A stretch of DNA of 64,000 bases from Aquabacterium sp. CECT 9606 (GTDB lineage: Bacteria; Pseudomonadota; Gammaproteobacteria; Burkholderiales; Burkholderiaceae_C): contig NZ_CAKKNB010000003.1 in assembly GCF_918741295.1 (NCBI RefSeq), forward strand, positions 558,001 through 622,000, in the 5' to 3' direction. Below, piece after piece: positions 1-10,614 of the stretch. How positions within the stretch are numbered: the first letter of the stretch is position 1; each line of letters begins with the position of its first letter. Position numbers and translations under genes: made by a program. A model generated the notes under the pieces. That model was not told the DNA's origin. It was given only the letters and a program-made list of their open reading frames with translations, and did no database searches.

Positions 1-537
1 CGAGAGCCAATCGACTTTGATTCATCGCTTGTTCGAATTAATTTAATTGATGGGTCGTTGATTGGCCAATGGCGACTAGAGGATCAAGATCTAAGTATTC
101 GACATTTAAATCGCTCTCGCAAAGGAGTATTGGGGGTAGCCTTGCAAGCGGCGCATTCCGATATTTCAAAGCGACTTCGCGCCCCCGTACTTGCAATTTT
201 TAACGGCGAAGATCTTCAAATTGCAGAGTCGAGTAATGATATACCTCTAAACGGCTATGGTGGAGACATAACCTCTAGCAGCATTGCTGGCCAGGAGTAT
301 TTTCATGTTGGTTGCATGCACGCAAATTTGCTCGCATGCTGGGACTCAAGTGGAAAATGGAATGGAGCTTTGCCCCTTAATACAGCGTGTGCGGTCAAAT
401 CAGTTGGCGGGGTGATTTACTCGCCAACGGAAGGTGGGACGATTACCTCGACTGTCCTGAACAAGAAAATAAAAGACATTGAATCGGGACTGTCTTGGGA
501 TAATCATATAACCATACCAAGCCATCCGCCAATATGA
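1..537 (+). CDS. C-terminal part of a DUF1513-like periplasmic protein (partial, runs off the left edge)
   Basis: The frame is open from base 1 to the TGA at 537, so about 178 residues of a longer protein are visible and the start lies outside the window. The pattern of an LSIRHL segment, then LGVALQAAHSD, then RAPVLAIFNGE, then GYGGDI, then a C-x(7)-C-W-D stretch resembles the C-terminal blades of DUF1513 proteins. Those are usually exported beta-propeller-like proteins found beside imelysin/iron-uptake genes. That assignment is from memory of the family. The last 75 codons were copied with the downstream Rhs genes and recur as a fragment at 5927-6157. The next gene starts 28 bp downstream on the same strand. 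Confidence 0.6.
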   Translation, partial: REPIDFDSSLVRINLIDGSLIGQWRLEDQDLSIRHLNRSRKGVLGVALQAAHSDISKRLRAPVLAIFNGEDLQIAESSNDIPLNGYGGDITSSSIAGQEYFHVGCMHANLLACWDSSGKWNGALPLNTACAVKSVGGVIYSPTEGGTITSTVLNKKIKDIESGLSWDNHITIPSHPPI

Positions 538-3500
538 AAAAACATCAATTTTAATTTAAAATGGCATGAATAGAAATTTAATCTTTAAAGTACTTGTTTG
601 CTCTTTTATCTTGACAGCAAACAATGCCGAGGCAGGTGACGGATGCGGCAATGTTGATGGGTGCGATTATGATGTGCCTATTGATTTTGATTACATTGAA
701 GCGCAGATGGCAATGCTGCCTGATACAATAATTTCAAATTCATTTTCGAATGAGAATTCGGCATTCTCGTTTTCAATCTACTCCACTTCATATAATACCG
801 GCCCAAACATCCAGGGGGCATTGCCGACAACAACGGTAAGCGGGTCGGCTAGTAATTTTAATTTTTCACTTCCAATGCCCACATTATTTCCAAATGCGAA
901 TATTGGCACGCCGGGTGGAGGAGGTGGCGGGGGTGAACCAGGAGTTGAGGTTTCAAGTGCTCCGGTGAATGACGAGTGTAAAACAGCTCGTCCCGTAGTA
1001 ATTAGAACGGGAACTAAGATTCGTACTGATGTTGATTTCAAAGGCTCGCATAGCTCTGCTTTATACCTAAAGCGAACTTATGGCTCAAAGATTGCGCCCA
1101 TCTCTATTTCTCGCCCGGGTGTATTTGGACTCGGTTGGGTGTCAAATCTGGATTTGCGGCTACTACTTTTATTTCGTGATGGAAACGTGTGCAACACCCC
1201 ACAACTCCCGTATTGCGACTTTGAAAATCCTGAGGACGTGTATGCATTAATGCGAGTAACTCCAAATGGGACCTATGCCTACACAAGAGATGGGACAGGC
1301 ACCATGAGAAGAGTAGATTCCATATATGCCTATGAAACCATTAATTACGACACTGTGAATTTTCTATGGAGCATAGAATACAAAGATGGGACCATCGAAA
1401 AATATGCGCGAGAAGGGCACCTTGTTAGCATAACAGACAGGCATGGGAATGTAATAAACTACGATTATGTATATGGCACTCCAGCGCGGATAACATCCGT
1501 GACACACTCGAACGGATCCAAGATTAGTCTCGGCTGGACAGGAGATAGAGTGACGTCGGCGACGGACATGAATGGGAATGTGGTGAACTATGGGTATACC
1601 AACGGTATATTGACGACTGTAACCTATCCAGGTCCCACTCCCACAGCTTCCGCCTACACGTATCACTACGATACGACGGTCGATAAGTTTGTAGGTGTGT
1701 CTATTGGTGGAGCCCGCTATACGATCAATGACTATTATCCGGATGGCAAGGCCTATCACAGTGGCCTGGTCGGAGGTTTAGAGAAGGATACTTTCTCGTA
1801 CGGCACTAATACGGATGGCAGCTATTTTACGCAGGTCACGGATGTGAACAACCTAACGGCAAAATATACCTTTAAAAATATCGGAGGTGCTGAACGTTTG
1901 ATCAAGGTGGACAGGGGCGCTGGTGTCGGATGTAGCGCGGCGGGCAGCAGTCAAGCTTATGACCCATCCGGCTTGTTGGTCAGTCGAGATGATTTTAATA
2001 ATCATAAAACTTGCTACAAACTTGATGCCTATGAGAACGAACTTGCTCGGGTTGAGGGACTGCCTAACACAGCGGTTTGCTCATCCGTTTTAGCAGATGG
2101 CGCGACGCTTCCAGCAGGGGCTCGTAAAATATCGACCAAGCTGCATCCAGACTGGTTCTATAAAATAGATCAATTTGAACCTTATAGAAGGACGACTTGG
2201 GTTTATAACGGACAACCCGATCCAACTAACAATAACGCGTTAGCCAGTTGTGCTCCTGAGAACGCCGTTCTGCCTGATGGCAAAAAGATTGCTGTTCTGT
2301 GCAAGAAAATCGAGCGGGCCACATTAGATGCTAATGGAAGCGCTGGCCTGGGTGCCTCAATGAACAATGTGGCGCTTGTGCGCGTCAACAATTACACTTA
2401 TAACGAAACTGGGCAGGTTTTGACTTATACAGACACCAATGGGAATAAAACTGGTTTTGTATATCACTCAGATGTCCTATTCACCGGGATTGCACCCAAT
2501 ATGGCGGGGCACTCAAAAGGAGATTTAAAAGAAATTACTGATGCCAAAGGTTTTTTAACGCAATTCACATCCTACGATAAATCTGGTCGACTTTTGGGAA
2601 TGACAGATGTGAATGGTGTTAATTCCACATATAGCTATAACGCCAGGGGACAGGTTCAAACCATGAATCAGGCCGGTCAGCAAATCAGCTTTGAATACTG
2701 GCCAACAGGTCTGTTGAAAAAGGCTATCCAAGCTGATGGTAGCTCACTCAGCTATACCTACGATGCCGCCCTTCGTTTGACCGACGTCAAGGATAATTTG
2801 GGCAATTCTGTCCATTACACCTTAGACGATGCAGGAAATCGTTTGTCTGAGGATGTGAAGGACAACAGCGCGACGCCCGTTCTTACTCGGAATATTACCC
2901 GAACATATGACGCCTTAAATCGCGTGCGTACGCTTATCGGAGCTGGGCAATGATTCGTGATGTTGAACCGTTAAAAGGAAATTCGATGCTGCCACCTATC
3001 AGCTGTAAGGCAATCGTAGTGATATTGGTAGGGTTGGCGCTTTTGCCGCCTGCAGCATTTGCACAGCAGGCAAGCTCAAGTCAATTTGAGTACGACTCGC
3101 AAAGCAATTTAATAAAGTTCACCGATCCCAATGGAAAGGTGACGGACTTGGTGCCAGACAACTTGGACCGATTGCAAAAGCAAACTTTGCCAAAGCCGAC
3201 AGCCGCCGCTGCACGTCCTGAAATTAGCTACACCTATGATGCACTTAACCGGCTGACGAGCATCAAGGATGCGAAAGGGGCAATCACTACATATACGCCA
3301 AGCGGATTAGATGACCTTACTCAGCAGAGTCCAGACACGAACTCCTTGGTACGAAACTACAACAAAACAGGTCAGCTCAATCTCCAAACAAACCATAAGG
3401 ATCAGCAAAGCGAGATTCAATACGATCCGCTTAATCGACCAAAATATATTTGGTATTACGACGAGGCGGGTCAATACTTAGGTCAGACATTGTTTGGCTA

Positions 3501-4985
3501 TGATGCCTATAATACAACCTCTGGTTCAGAGAACTATGGTCGGGGGCGCCTGACTACGGTGGCCGAATTCGACGCCAATGGTTTAAGCCTCACTTCGACA
3601 GCGTTTCGTTATGATCAACTGGGGCGTATAACAAGGCGCTGTCAGTTCATCAGTGGTGCGGACACGGCCACAGCGTGCACGGAAACCGATGCCCTTTACT
3701 ACCGTTGGGGAGCTATTAGTAGCGTTAATGCAGGTCGACTGGTTGGATTGACTTATCCCTCTGGACGCAAAGTGGATTACCAGTTTGATGCCTTGGGCCA
3801 CATCACAGGAATCACCACAACCCACCCCAATGGGAGTTCCGCGATCACGGTGTTGTCTAACATTGTGTACACACCGTTAGCGATGGCTTCCAACGGTTAT
3901 GCAATTAAAAGTTGGAACTTTGGAGCCACTCCAAGCACACCGCAGCAGTCCTACAGGCGTGGCTACGACACATCTGGGCGACCATCTTACTTTACCTTGG
4001 GCAGAGGCGCCTTTGGCGTCACCAACTCGATTAATCAATTGTATTTGGATGACGCCGGGCGGGTCATGACCATCAACAGTTACACCGACACTGGTAGTTT
4101 GCAATATCAGACTTATGGCTATGATGATTTGAATCGTTTGCGCAGTGCCAATTTGAATGGAACGACCTATAGTTACGACTACGATGCTAATGGGAATCGC
4201 ACACTGAAAACGACCTCTGTGGTCAGCACAGCTTATACGTACTCGGGTATAAGTGGTCGGCTTGCCACGGTCAAGGTGGGTGCTGCGGCTAGTCAAGCAA
4301 TCACGACTGATAGTGTTGGCAACATCACACAGGACCCAGTTGCCCCGGCAGGTAACGTCAAGTACATCTACGACAACCGTAATCTGGACCCTTATGGACG
4401 ATTAATCAAGACGCAGGGGCCGGGAGCTCAGTACAGCTATTTGAACAACAATTTTGGGCAACGCCTCAGAAAAACGGGAGCAATATATACTCCCGCAGGT
4501 GGGTCGGCCATCAATCCCGTGGCCTACATTGGAAGCACCGACACTGTGTTCCAGTACGACCTGCAAGGGCACTTAATCGCAGAGCAGGATGCCAGTACAA
4601 AGCAGATCAAACGGGAGTACATCTGGCTAGGTGACACGCCCGTCGCGGTGATTGCCGGCAGTACGCCAACCAGCATGGTCACTGCAAGCAATATTGCAAC
4701 TGTCTATTATGTCCACACTGACTACCTGAGCACGCCAAGATTGGTAACAGACACAGCGGGCAAAAAGCGCTGGAATTGGTCGATGGTGACAAACGAGCCC
4801 TTTGGTGCCAGTGCCGCCAATGAAGCCCCGGAAAGTCAGGTTGCAGCTCAACAGTTCACTCTGAATCTACGCTTCCCAGGGCAGTACTTAGACAAGGAAA
4901 CCGGCACTTTCTACAATTACCATCGCACTTATAATCCAGCAACAGGTCGTTATGTCCAATCCGATCCCATCGGGTTGGATGGTGG
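306..4985 (+). repeat. tandem duplication unit, copy 1
   Basis: Direct repeat partner of 5928-10614, with an offset of 5620-5641 bp on the left and exactly 5629 bp over the right part. It starts inside the DUF1513-like gene and ends in the RHS core, where the two copies abruptly diverge into different tips. Within it, 1549-4985 is nearly identical to 7178-10614; the only difference I noticed is T4193 against C9822, a change in one codon. The segment of about 600 bp before it is well diverged. Confidence 0.85.
566..2953 (+). CDS. Rhs protein, N-terminal half, copy 1 (secreted)
   Basis: This 795-residue protein has a Sec signal peptide at about 1-23, ending in NNAEA before GDGCG. A low-complexity region follows with a Gly-rich linker near residues 115-122, then a DUF6531-like Rhs entry region (CKTARPVVIRTG, then GLGWVSNLDLRL). 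YD repeats run from about residue 290 to the end (YDYVYG, YNARGQV, YTYDAALRLTDV, YDALNRV). There is no RHS core signature, no toxin tip and no PAAR domain. The stop overlaps the next frame as ATGA, and the following gene continues the YD repeats, so this is the front half of a split Rhs. Residues from about 328 onward are essentially identical to copy 2 at 6207-8582, whereas residues 130-327 differ. Signal peptide and repeats are seen directly; a shell-forming role is family knowledge. Confidence 0.88.
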   Translation: MNRNLIFKVLVCSFILTANNAEAGDGCGNVDGCDYDVPIDFDYIEAQMAMLPDTIISNSFSNENSAFSFSIYSTSYNTGPNIQGALPTTTVSGSASNFNFSLPMPTLFPNANIGTPGGGGGGGEPGVEVSSAPVNDECKTARPVVIRTGTKIRTDVDFKGSHSSALYLKRTYGSKIAPISISRPGVFGLGWVSNLDLRLLLLFRDGNVCNTPQLPYCDFENPEDVYALMRVTPNGTYAYTRDGTGTMRRVDSIYAYETINYDTVNFLWSIEYKDGTIEKYAREGHLVSITDRHGNVINYDYVYGTPARITSVTHSNGSKISLGWTGDRVTSATDMNGNVVNYGYTNGILTTVTYPGPTPTASAYTYHYDTTVDKFVGVSIGGARYTINDYYPDGKAYHSGLVGGLEKDTFSYGTNTDGSYFTQVTDVNNLTAKYTFKNIGGAERLIKVDRGAGVGCSAAGSSQAYDPSGLLVSRDDFNNHKTCYKLDAYENELARVEGLPNTAVCSSVLADGATLPAGARKISTKLHPDWFYKIDQFEPYRRTTWVYNGQPDPTNNNALASCAPENAVLPDGKKIAVLCKKIERATLDANGSAGLGASMNNVALVRVNNYTYNETGQVLTYTDTNGNKTGFVYHSDVLFTGIAPNMAGHSKGDLKEITDAKGFLTQFTSYDKSGRLLGMTDVNGVNSTYSYNARGQVQTMNQAGQQISFEYWPTGLLKKAIQADGSSLSYTYDAALRLTDVKDNLGNSVHYTLDDAGNRLSEDVKDNSATPVLTRNITRTYDALNRVRTLIGAGQ

Positions 4986-5445
4986 GCTCAATACATACGG
5001 CTATGTTGGCGGGAATCCGCTCAGTGCTGTCGATCCAGCGGGGCTTGAGATGCTCATCATGCTCAATGCCAGCGACGTGAATTACTCTGCCGCCATCTCA
5101 ACTCCCGACACGCCGGGTCTGTTGACCATAATCTCCCATGGCAGTCAGCACTCCGTCAGCCAGATGAATGCAGGACAACTCGCCAATTACATAAAAAATA
5201 GCGGGAAATGGGAAAATGGCATGCCCATTAAGCTGGACGCTTGTAACACCGGGCGAGGGGCGGACAACATTGCAAAAAATTTAAGTAGCCTGCTTAGTGT
5301 CCCAGTTACTGCCCCTAATGCAAAGTCACTTACTTTTGGTTCTTACAACATGGGGGCATGGAACACCCTAAACATTCCCTTCACAAATCTTGGTATTGCC
5401 ATTACTCCGGGTATGTGGATAACATACGACATGGGAGGGCAATGA
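2986..5445 (+). CDS. Rhs protein, C-terminal half with tip 1, copy 1 (secreted)
   Basis: I chose the ATG at 2986 because AAGGA lies 6 nt upstream and the protein then opens with a clean signal peptide (MLPPISCKAIVVILVG to PPAAFA, cleavage before QQ). A start at 2950, overlapping the previous stop, would bury this signal. The 819-residue product has YD repeats throughout. An RHS core follows (RFPGQYLDKETGTFYNYH, then RYVQSDPIGLDGG) and ends in NPLSAVDPAGLE near residue 700. The tip of about 120 residues has a His in LLTIISHGS and a Cys in IKLDACNTGRG, followed by VPVTAPNA. That His/Cys layout recalls caspase/CHAT or C80-type cysteine peptidase folds (inference). A small exported protein starts 1 bp after the stop and is the candidate immunity partner. 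Confidence 0.88.
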   Translation: MLPPISCKAIVVILVGLALLPPAAFAQQASSSQFEYDSQSNLIKFTDPNGKVTDLVPDNLDRLQKQTLPKPTAAAARPEISYTYDALNRLTSIKDAKGAITTYTPSGLDDLTQQSPDTNSLVRNYNKTGQLNLQTNHKDQQSEIQYDPLNRPKYIWYYDEAGQYLGQTLFGYDAYNTTSGSENYGRGRLTTVAEFDANGLSLTSTAFRYDQLGRITRRCQFISGADTATACTETDALYYRWGAISSVNAGRLVGLTYPSGRKVDYQFDALGHITGITTTHPNGSSAITVLSNIVYTPLAMASNGYAIKSWNFGATPSTPQQSYRRGYDTSGRPSYFTLGRGAFGVTNSINQLYLDDAGRVMTINSYTDTGSLQYQTYGYDDLNRLRSANLNGTTYSYDYDANGNRTLKTTSVVSTAYTYSGISGRLATVKVGAAASQAITTDSVGNITQDPVAPAGNVKYIYDNRNLDPYGRLIKTQGPGAQYSYLNNNFGQRLRKTGAIYTPAGGSAINPVAYIGSTDTVFQYDLQGHLIAEQDASTKQIKREYIWLGDTPVAVIAGSTPTSMVTASNIATVYYVHTDYLSTPRLVTDTAGKKRWNWSMVTNEPFGASAANEAPESQVAAQQFTLNLRFPGQYLDKETGTFYNYHRTYNPATGRYVQSDPIGLDGGLNTYGYVGGNPLSAVDPAGLEMLIMLNASDVNYSAAISTPDTPGLLTIISHGSQHSVSQMNAGQLANYIKNSGKWENGMPIKLDACNTGRGADNIAKNLSSLLSVPVTAPNAKSLTFGSYNMGAWNTLNIPFTNLGIAITPGMWITYDMGGQ

Positions 5446-5446
5446 A

Positions 5447-5893
5447 ATGTCGAGAACTAGTAAGTTCGCTGCTTGGGGATTGGCTGCGGCGATTTTAATG
5501 GTACTTGCTCTTGTACTTGTTCACGAGACAGATTGTTGTGAAAAATCGGATCCACAAGTCAAATCCCTCTTGGCATTAGCTGAGCAGGGCGACCTATTAG
5601 CCATCCGAGAACTGTATGTAAAAGCAAGTTCAGATGGAGTTACTCCTATGGTTGAGCATTGGGCGCTGGAAGGCGCCATTCGCGGAGACCCGAAGTTGCG
5701 AGAAGACTTTATTCTTCTTTTTGGGCGGATGGACGTCGGTCGCAAAGGGCAACTTCTCAGTGTTCTACGGCGCCGAACTGATCAGCCGGGCACAGCTTGC
5801 CTCCTTACTTTACTTGAAAGCCCCGGCGCGCCGATGGGTGATCACTGCTTGGAAAACACGACACAGAAAAGAGTTGGAAACGGTAAAATATAA
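5447..5893 (+). CDS. candidate immunity protein for Rhs tip 1 (membrane-anchored or exported, 148 aa)
   Basis: The ATG follows the Rhs stop by one base, so the two are surely co-transcribed and probably translationally coupled. A hydrophobic segment at residues 8-25 (AAWGLAAAILMVLALVLV) is followed by paired cysteines (CC at about 30-31) and an alpha-helical domain (LLALAEQGDLLAIRELY). That domain resembles a single Sel1/TPR-like helix pair. There is no copy of this gene after the second Rhs, where an unrelated gene sits in the same place, which is what one expects of tip-specific immunity. The immunity role is inferred only from position. I do not recognise a named family. Confidence 0.6.
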   Translation: MSRTSKFAAWGLAAAILMVLALVLVHETDCCEKSDPQVKSLLALAEQGDLLAIRELYVKASSDGVTPMVEHWALEGAIRGDPKLREDFILLFGRMDVGRKGQLLSVLRRRTDQPGTACLLTLLESPGAPMGDHCLENTTQKRVGNGKI

Positions 5894-5926
5894 CTCGAAC
5901 TTTCTGTAAAAATTTCCACAAAACAC

Positions 5927-6157
5927 GTGGGTTACATGCCCGCAAATTTGCTCGCTTGCTGGGACGCAAGTGGAAAATGGAATGGGGCCTTGCCCCTTAA
6001 TACAGCGTGTGCAGTCAAATCAGTTGGCGGGGTAATATACTCGCCAACGGAAGGTGAGACGATTACCTCGACTGTCCTGAATAAGAAAATAAGAGACATT
6101 GAATCGGGATTGTCTTGGGATAATCATATAACCATATCAAGTCATCGGCTAATATGA
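5927..6157 (+). pseudogene. truncated duplicate of the DUF1513-like gene end
   Basis: About 75 codons repeat the C-terminus of the gene at 1-537 with a few substitutions (GKWNGALPLNTACAVKSVGG is shared). The upstream two thirds are absent, and the sequence to the left is the end of the tip 1 region. It marks the left junction of the tandem duplication. It is probably not a functional gene, although a short frame from GTG at 5927 remains open. Confidence 0.7.
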
Positions 6158-9100
6158 AAAAAACAGTCCTTTTTTAAAAATCGCATCATTTTTAATTAAA
6201 CCCAGCATGAACAGAAATTCGATCCTTAAAGCACTTGCTTGCTCCGTTATTTTAATAGCCAACAATGCCGAGGCAGGTGATGGATGCGGCAATATTGATG
6301 GATGTGATTATGATGTGCCTATTGATTTTGATTACATTGAAGCGCAGATGGCAATGTTGCCTGATACAATAATTTCAAATTCATTTTCGAATGAGAATTC
6401 GGCATTCTCAATCTACTCTACTTCATATAATACCGGCCCAAACATCCAGGGGGCATTGCCGACAATAACGGTAAGCGGGTCGGCTAGTAATTTTAATTTT
6501 TCACTTCCAATGCCCACATTATTTCCAAATGCGAATATTGGCACGCCGGGTGGAGGGGGTGGCGGGGGTGAACCAGGAGTTGAGGTTTCAAGTGCTCCTG
6601 TAAATGACGAGTGTAAAACAGCTCGCCCCGTAGTGATTAGAACGGGAACTAAGGTTCGTACTGATGTTGATGTCAAAGGTGCGCATCGCTCTGCTTTATA
6701 CGTAAAGCGAACTTTTAACTCAAAGGTGGCATCTACACTCTCTTCTTTTATAGGGATATTTGGTCCTGGGTGGGTCTCAAATTTGGATCTGAGATTGATT
6801 CCTATATTTCGTGACGGATCCACATGCAACACTATGCCAGGATCTTATTATTGTGAGTATGAAAATATTGAAGATGTACATGCATTTATGCGAATATCTT
6901 CAAATGGAATTTATGCCTACGCCAGAGATGGCGGCGCAATGAGAAGGGTAGATTCAACGTTTGCATACGAAACTATAAATTTCGACGACAATAATAGCAT
7001 GTGGTGGATTAAATATCAAGATGGAACAATTGAAAAATATGCAATGGACGGAAGGCTTATTTCTATAACAGATAGATACCGCAATACAATAATTTATGAT
7101 TATGCATATGTTAACAAGTTAACATCAGTCACCCATTCGAATGGATCCCAAATTAGCCTTGGTTGGACCGGCGATCGAGTGACGTCGGCGACGGACATGA
7201 ATGGGAATGTGGTGAACTATGGGTATACCAACGGTATATTGACGACTGTAACCTATCCAGGTCCCACTCCCACAGCTTCCGCCTACACGTATCACTACGA
7301 TACGACGGTCGATAAGTTTGTAGGTGTGTCTATTGGTGGAGCCCGCTATACGATCAATGACTATTATCCGGATGGCAAGGCCTATCACAGTGGCCTGGTC
7401 GGAGGTTTAGAGAAGGATACTTTCTCGTACGGCACTAATACGGATGGCAGCTATTTTACGCAGGTCACGGATGTGAACAACCTAACGGCAAAATATACCT
7501 TTAAAAATATCGGAGGTGCTGAACGTTTGATCAAGGTGGACAGGGGCGCTGGTGTCGGATGTAGCGCGGCGGGCAGCAGTCAAGCTTATGACCCATCCGG
7601 CTTGTTGGTCAGTCGAGATGATTTTAATAATCATAAAACTTGCTACAAACTTGATGCCTATGAGAACGAACTTGCTCGGGTTGAGGGACTGCCTAACACA
7701 GCGGTTTGCTCATCCGTTTTAGCAGATGGCGCGACGCTTCCAGCAGGGGCTCGTAAAATATCGACCAAGCTGCATCCAGACTGGTTCTATAAAATAGATC
7801 AATTTGAACCTTATAGAAGGACGACTTGGGTTTATAACGGACAACCCGATCCAACTAACAATAACGCGTTAGCCAGTTGTGCTCCTGAGAACGCCGTTCT
7901 GCCTGATGGCAAAAAGATTGCTGTTCTGTGCAAGAAAATCGAGCGGGCCACATTAGATGCTAATGGAAGCGCTGGCCTGGGTGCCTCAATGAACAATGTG
8001 GCGCTTGTGCGCGTCAACAATTACACTTATAACGAAACTGGGCAGGTTTTGACTTATACAGACACCAATGGGAATAAAACTGGTTTTGTATATCACTCAG
8101 ATGTCCTATTCACCGGGATTGCACCCAATATGGCGGGGCACTCAAAAGGAGATTTAAAAGAAATTACTGATGCCAAAGGTTTTTTAACGCAATTCACATC
8201 CTACGATAAATCTGGTCGACTTTTGGGAATGACAGATGTGAATGGTGTTAATTCCACATATAGCTATAACGCCAGGGGACAGGTTCAAACCATGAATCAG
8301 GCCGGTCAGCAAATCAGCTTTGAATACTGGCCAACAGGTCTGTTGAAAAAGGCTATCCAAGCTGATGGTAGCTCACTCAGCTATACCTACGATGCCGCCC
8401 TTCGTTTGACCGACGTCAAGGATAATTTGGGCAATTCTGTCCATTACACCTTAGACGATGCAGGAAATCGTTTGTCTGAGGATGTGAAGGACAACAGCGC
8501 GACGCCCGTTCTTACTCGGAATATTACCCGAACATATGACGCCTTAAATCGCGTGCGTACGCTTATCGGAGCTGGGCAATGATTCGTGATGTTGAACCGT
8601 TAAAAGGAAATTCGATGCTGCCACCTATCAGCTGTAAGGCAATCGTAGTGATATTGGTAGGGTTGGCGCTTTTGCCGCCTGCAGCATTTGCACAGCAGGC
8701 AAGCTCAAGTCAATTTGAGTACGACTCGCAAAGCAATTTAATAAAGTTCACCGATCCCAATGGAAAGGTGACGGACTTGGTGCCAGACAACTTGGACCGA
8801 TTGCAAAAGCAAACTTTGCCAAAGCCGACAGCCGCCGCTGCACGTCCTGAAATTAGCTACACCTATGATGCACTTAACCGGCTGACGAGCATCAAGGATG
8901 CGAAAGGGGCAATCACTACATATACGCCAAGCGGATTAGATGACCTTACTCAGCAGAGTCCAGACACGAACTCCTTGGTACGAAACTACAACAAAACAGG
9001 TCAGCTCAATCTCCAAACAAACCATAAGGATCAGCAAAGCGAGATTCAATACGATCCGCTTAATCGACCAAAATATATTTGGTATTACGACGAGGCGGGT

Positions 9101-10614
9101 CAATACTTAGGTCAGACATTGTTTGGCTATGATGCCTATAATACAACCTCTGGTTCAGAGAACTATGGTCGGGGGCGCCTGACTACGGTGGCCGAATTCG
9201 ACGCCAATGGTTTAAGCCTCACTTCGACAGCGTTTCGTTATGATCAACTGGGGCGTATAACAAGGCGCTGTCAGTTCATCAGTGGTGCGGACACGGCCAC
9301 AGCGTGCACGGAAACCGATGCCCTTTACTACCGTTGGGGAGCTATTAGTAGCGTTAATGCAGGTCGACTGGTTGGATTGACTTATCCCTCTGGACGCAAA
9401 GTGGATTACCAGTTTGATGCCTTGGGCCACATCACAGGAATCACCACAACCCACCCCAATGGGAGTTCCGCGATCACGGTGTTGTCTAACATTGTGTACA
9501 CACCGTTAGCGATGGCTTCCAACGGTTATGCAATTAAAAGTTGGAACTTTGGAGCCACTCCAAGCACACCGCAGCAGTCCTACAGGCGTGGCTACGACAC
9601 ATCTGGGCGACCATCTTACTTTACCTTGGGCAGAGGCGCCTTTGGCGTCACCAACTCGATTAATCAATTGTATTTGGATGACGCCGGGCGGGTCATGACC
9701 ATCAACAGTTACACCGACACTGGTAGTTTGCAATATCAGACTTATGGCTATGATGATTTGAATCGTTTGCGCAGTGCCAATTTGAATGGAACGACCTATA
9801 GTTACGACTACGATGCCAATGGGAATCGCACACTGAAAACGACCTCTGTGGTCAGCACAGCTTATACGTACTCGGGTATAAGTGGTCGGCTTGCCACGGT
9901 CAAGGTGGGTGCTGCGGCTAGTCAAGCAATCACGACTGATAGTGTTGGCAACATCACACAGGACCCAGTTGCCCCGGCAGGTAACGTCAAGTACATCTAC
10001 GACAACCGTAATCTGGACCCTTATGGACGATTAATCAAGACGCAGGGGCCGGGAGCTCAGTACAGCTATTTGAACAACAATTTTGGGCAACGCCTCAGAA
10101 AAACGGGAGCAATATATACTCCCGCAGGTGGGTCGGCCATCAATCCCGTGGCCTACATTGGAAGCACCGACACTGTGTTCCAGTACGACCTGCAAGGGCA
10201 CTTAATCGCAGAGCAGGATGCCAGTACAAAGCAGATCAAACGGGAGTACATCTGGCTAGGTGACACGCCCGTCGCGGTGATTGCCGGCAGTACGCCAACC
10301 AGCATGGTCACTGCAAGCAATATTGCAACTGTCTATTATGTCCACACTGACTACCTGAGCACGCCAAGATTGGTAACAGACACAGCGGGCAAAAAGCGCT
10401 GGAATTGGTCGATGGTGACAAACGAGCCCTTTGGTGCCAGTGCCGCCAATGAAGCCCCGGAAAGTCAGGTTGCAGCTCAACAGTTCACTCTGAATCTACG
10501 CTTCCCAGGGCAGTACTTAGACAAGGAAACCGGCACTTTCTACAATTACCATCGCACTTATAATCCAGCAACAGGTCGTTATGTCCAATCCGATCCCATC
10601 GGGTTGGATGGTGG
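5928..10614 (+). repeat. tandem duplication unit, copy 2
   Basis: Second copy of the Rhs unit. The junction falls about 35 bp after the candidate immunity gene of tip 1. Sequence match stops at base 10615, directly after the codons for DPIGLDGG. Confidence 0.85.
6207..8582 (+). CDS. Rhs protein, N-terminal half, copy 2 (secreted)
   Basis: This 791-residue paralogue of the gene at 566-2953 has the same signal peptide ending in NNAEA, the same Gly-rich linker and the same DUF6531-like entry. Residues 1-130 are close to copy 1. Residues from about 140 to 320 have diverged clearly (for example FGPGWVSNLDLRLIPIFRDG against FGLGWVSNLDLRLLLLFRDG). From base 7178 onward the DNA is essentially identical to copy 1. 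It also lacks the RHS core and tip, and its TGA overlaps the ATG at 8579 as ATGA. The split therefore predates, or was spread by, the duplication or conversion. Confidence 0.88.
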   Translation: MNRNSILKALACSVILIANNAEAGDGCGNIDGCDYDVPIDFDYIEAQMAMLPDTIISNSFSNENSAFSIYSTSYNTGPNIQGALPTITVSGSASNFNFSLPMPTLFPNANIGTPGGGGGGGEPGVEVSSAPVNDECKTARPVVIRTGTKVRTDVDVKGAHRSALYVKRTFNSKVASTLSSFIGIFGPGWVSNLDLRLIPIFRDGSTCNTMPGSYYCEYENIEDVHAFMRISSNGIYAYARDGGAMRRVDSTFAYETINFDDNNSMWWIKYQDGTIEKYAMDGRLISITDRYRNTIIYDYAYVNKLTSVTHSNGSQISLGWTGDRVTSATDMNGNVVNYGYTNGILTTVTYPGPTPTASAYTYHYDTTVDKFVGVSIGGARYTINDYYPDGKAYHSGLVGGLEKDTFSYGTNTDGSYFTQVTDVNNLTAKYTFKNIGGAERLIKVDRGAGVGCSAAGSSQAYDPSGLLVSRDDFNNHKTCYKLDAYENELARVEGLPNTAVCSSVLADGATLPAGARKISTKLHPDWFYKIDQFEPYRRTTWVYNGQPDPTNNNALASCAPENAVLPDGKKIAVLCKKIERATLDANGSAGLGASMNNVALVRVNNYTYNETGQVLTYTDTNGNKTGFVYHSDVLFTGIAPNMAGHSKGDLKEITDAKGFLTQFTSYDKSGRLLGMTDVNGVNSTYSYNARGQVQTMNQAGQQISFEYWPTGLLKKAIQADGSSLSYTYDAALRLTDVKDNLGNSVHYTLDDAGNRLSEDVKDNSATPVLTRNITRTYDALNRVRTLIGAGQ

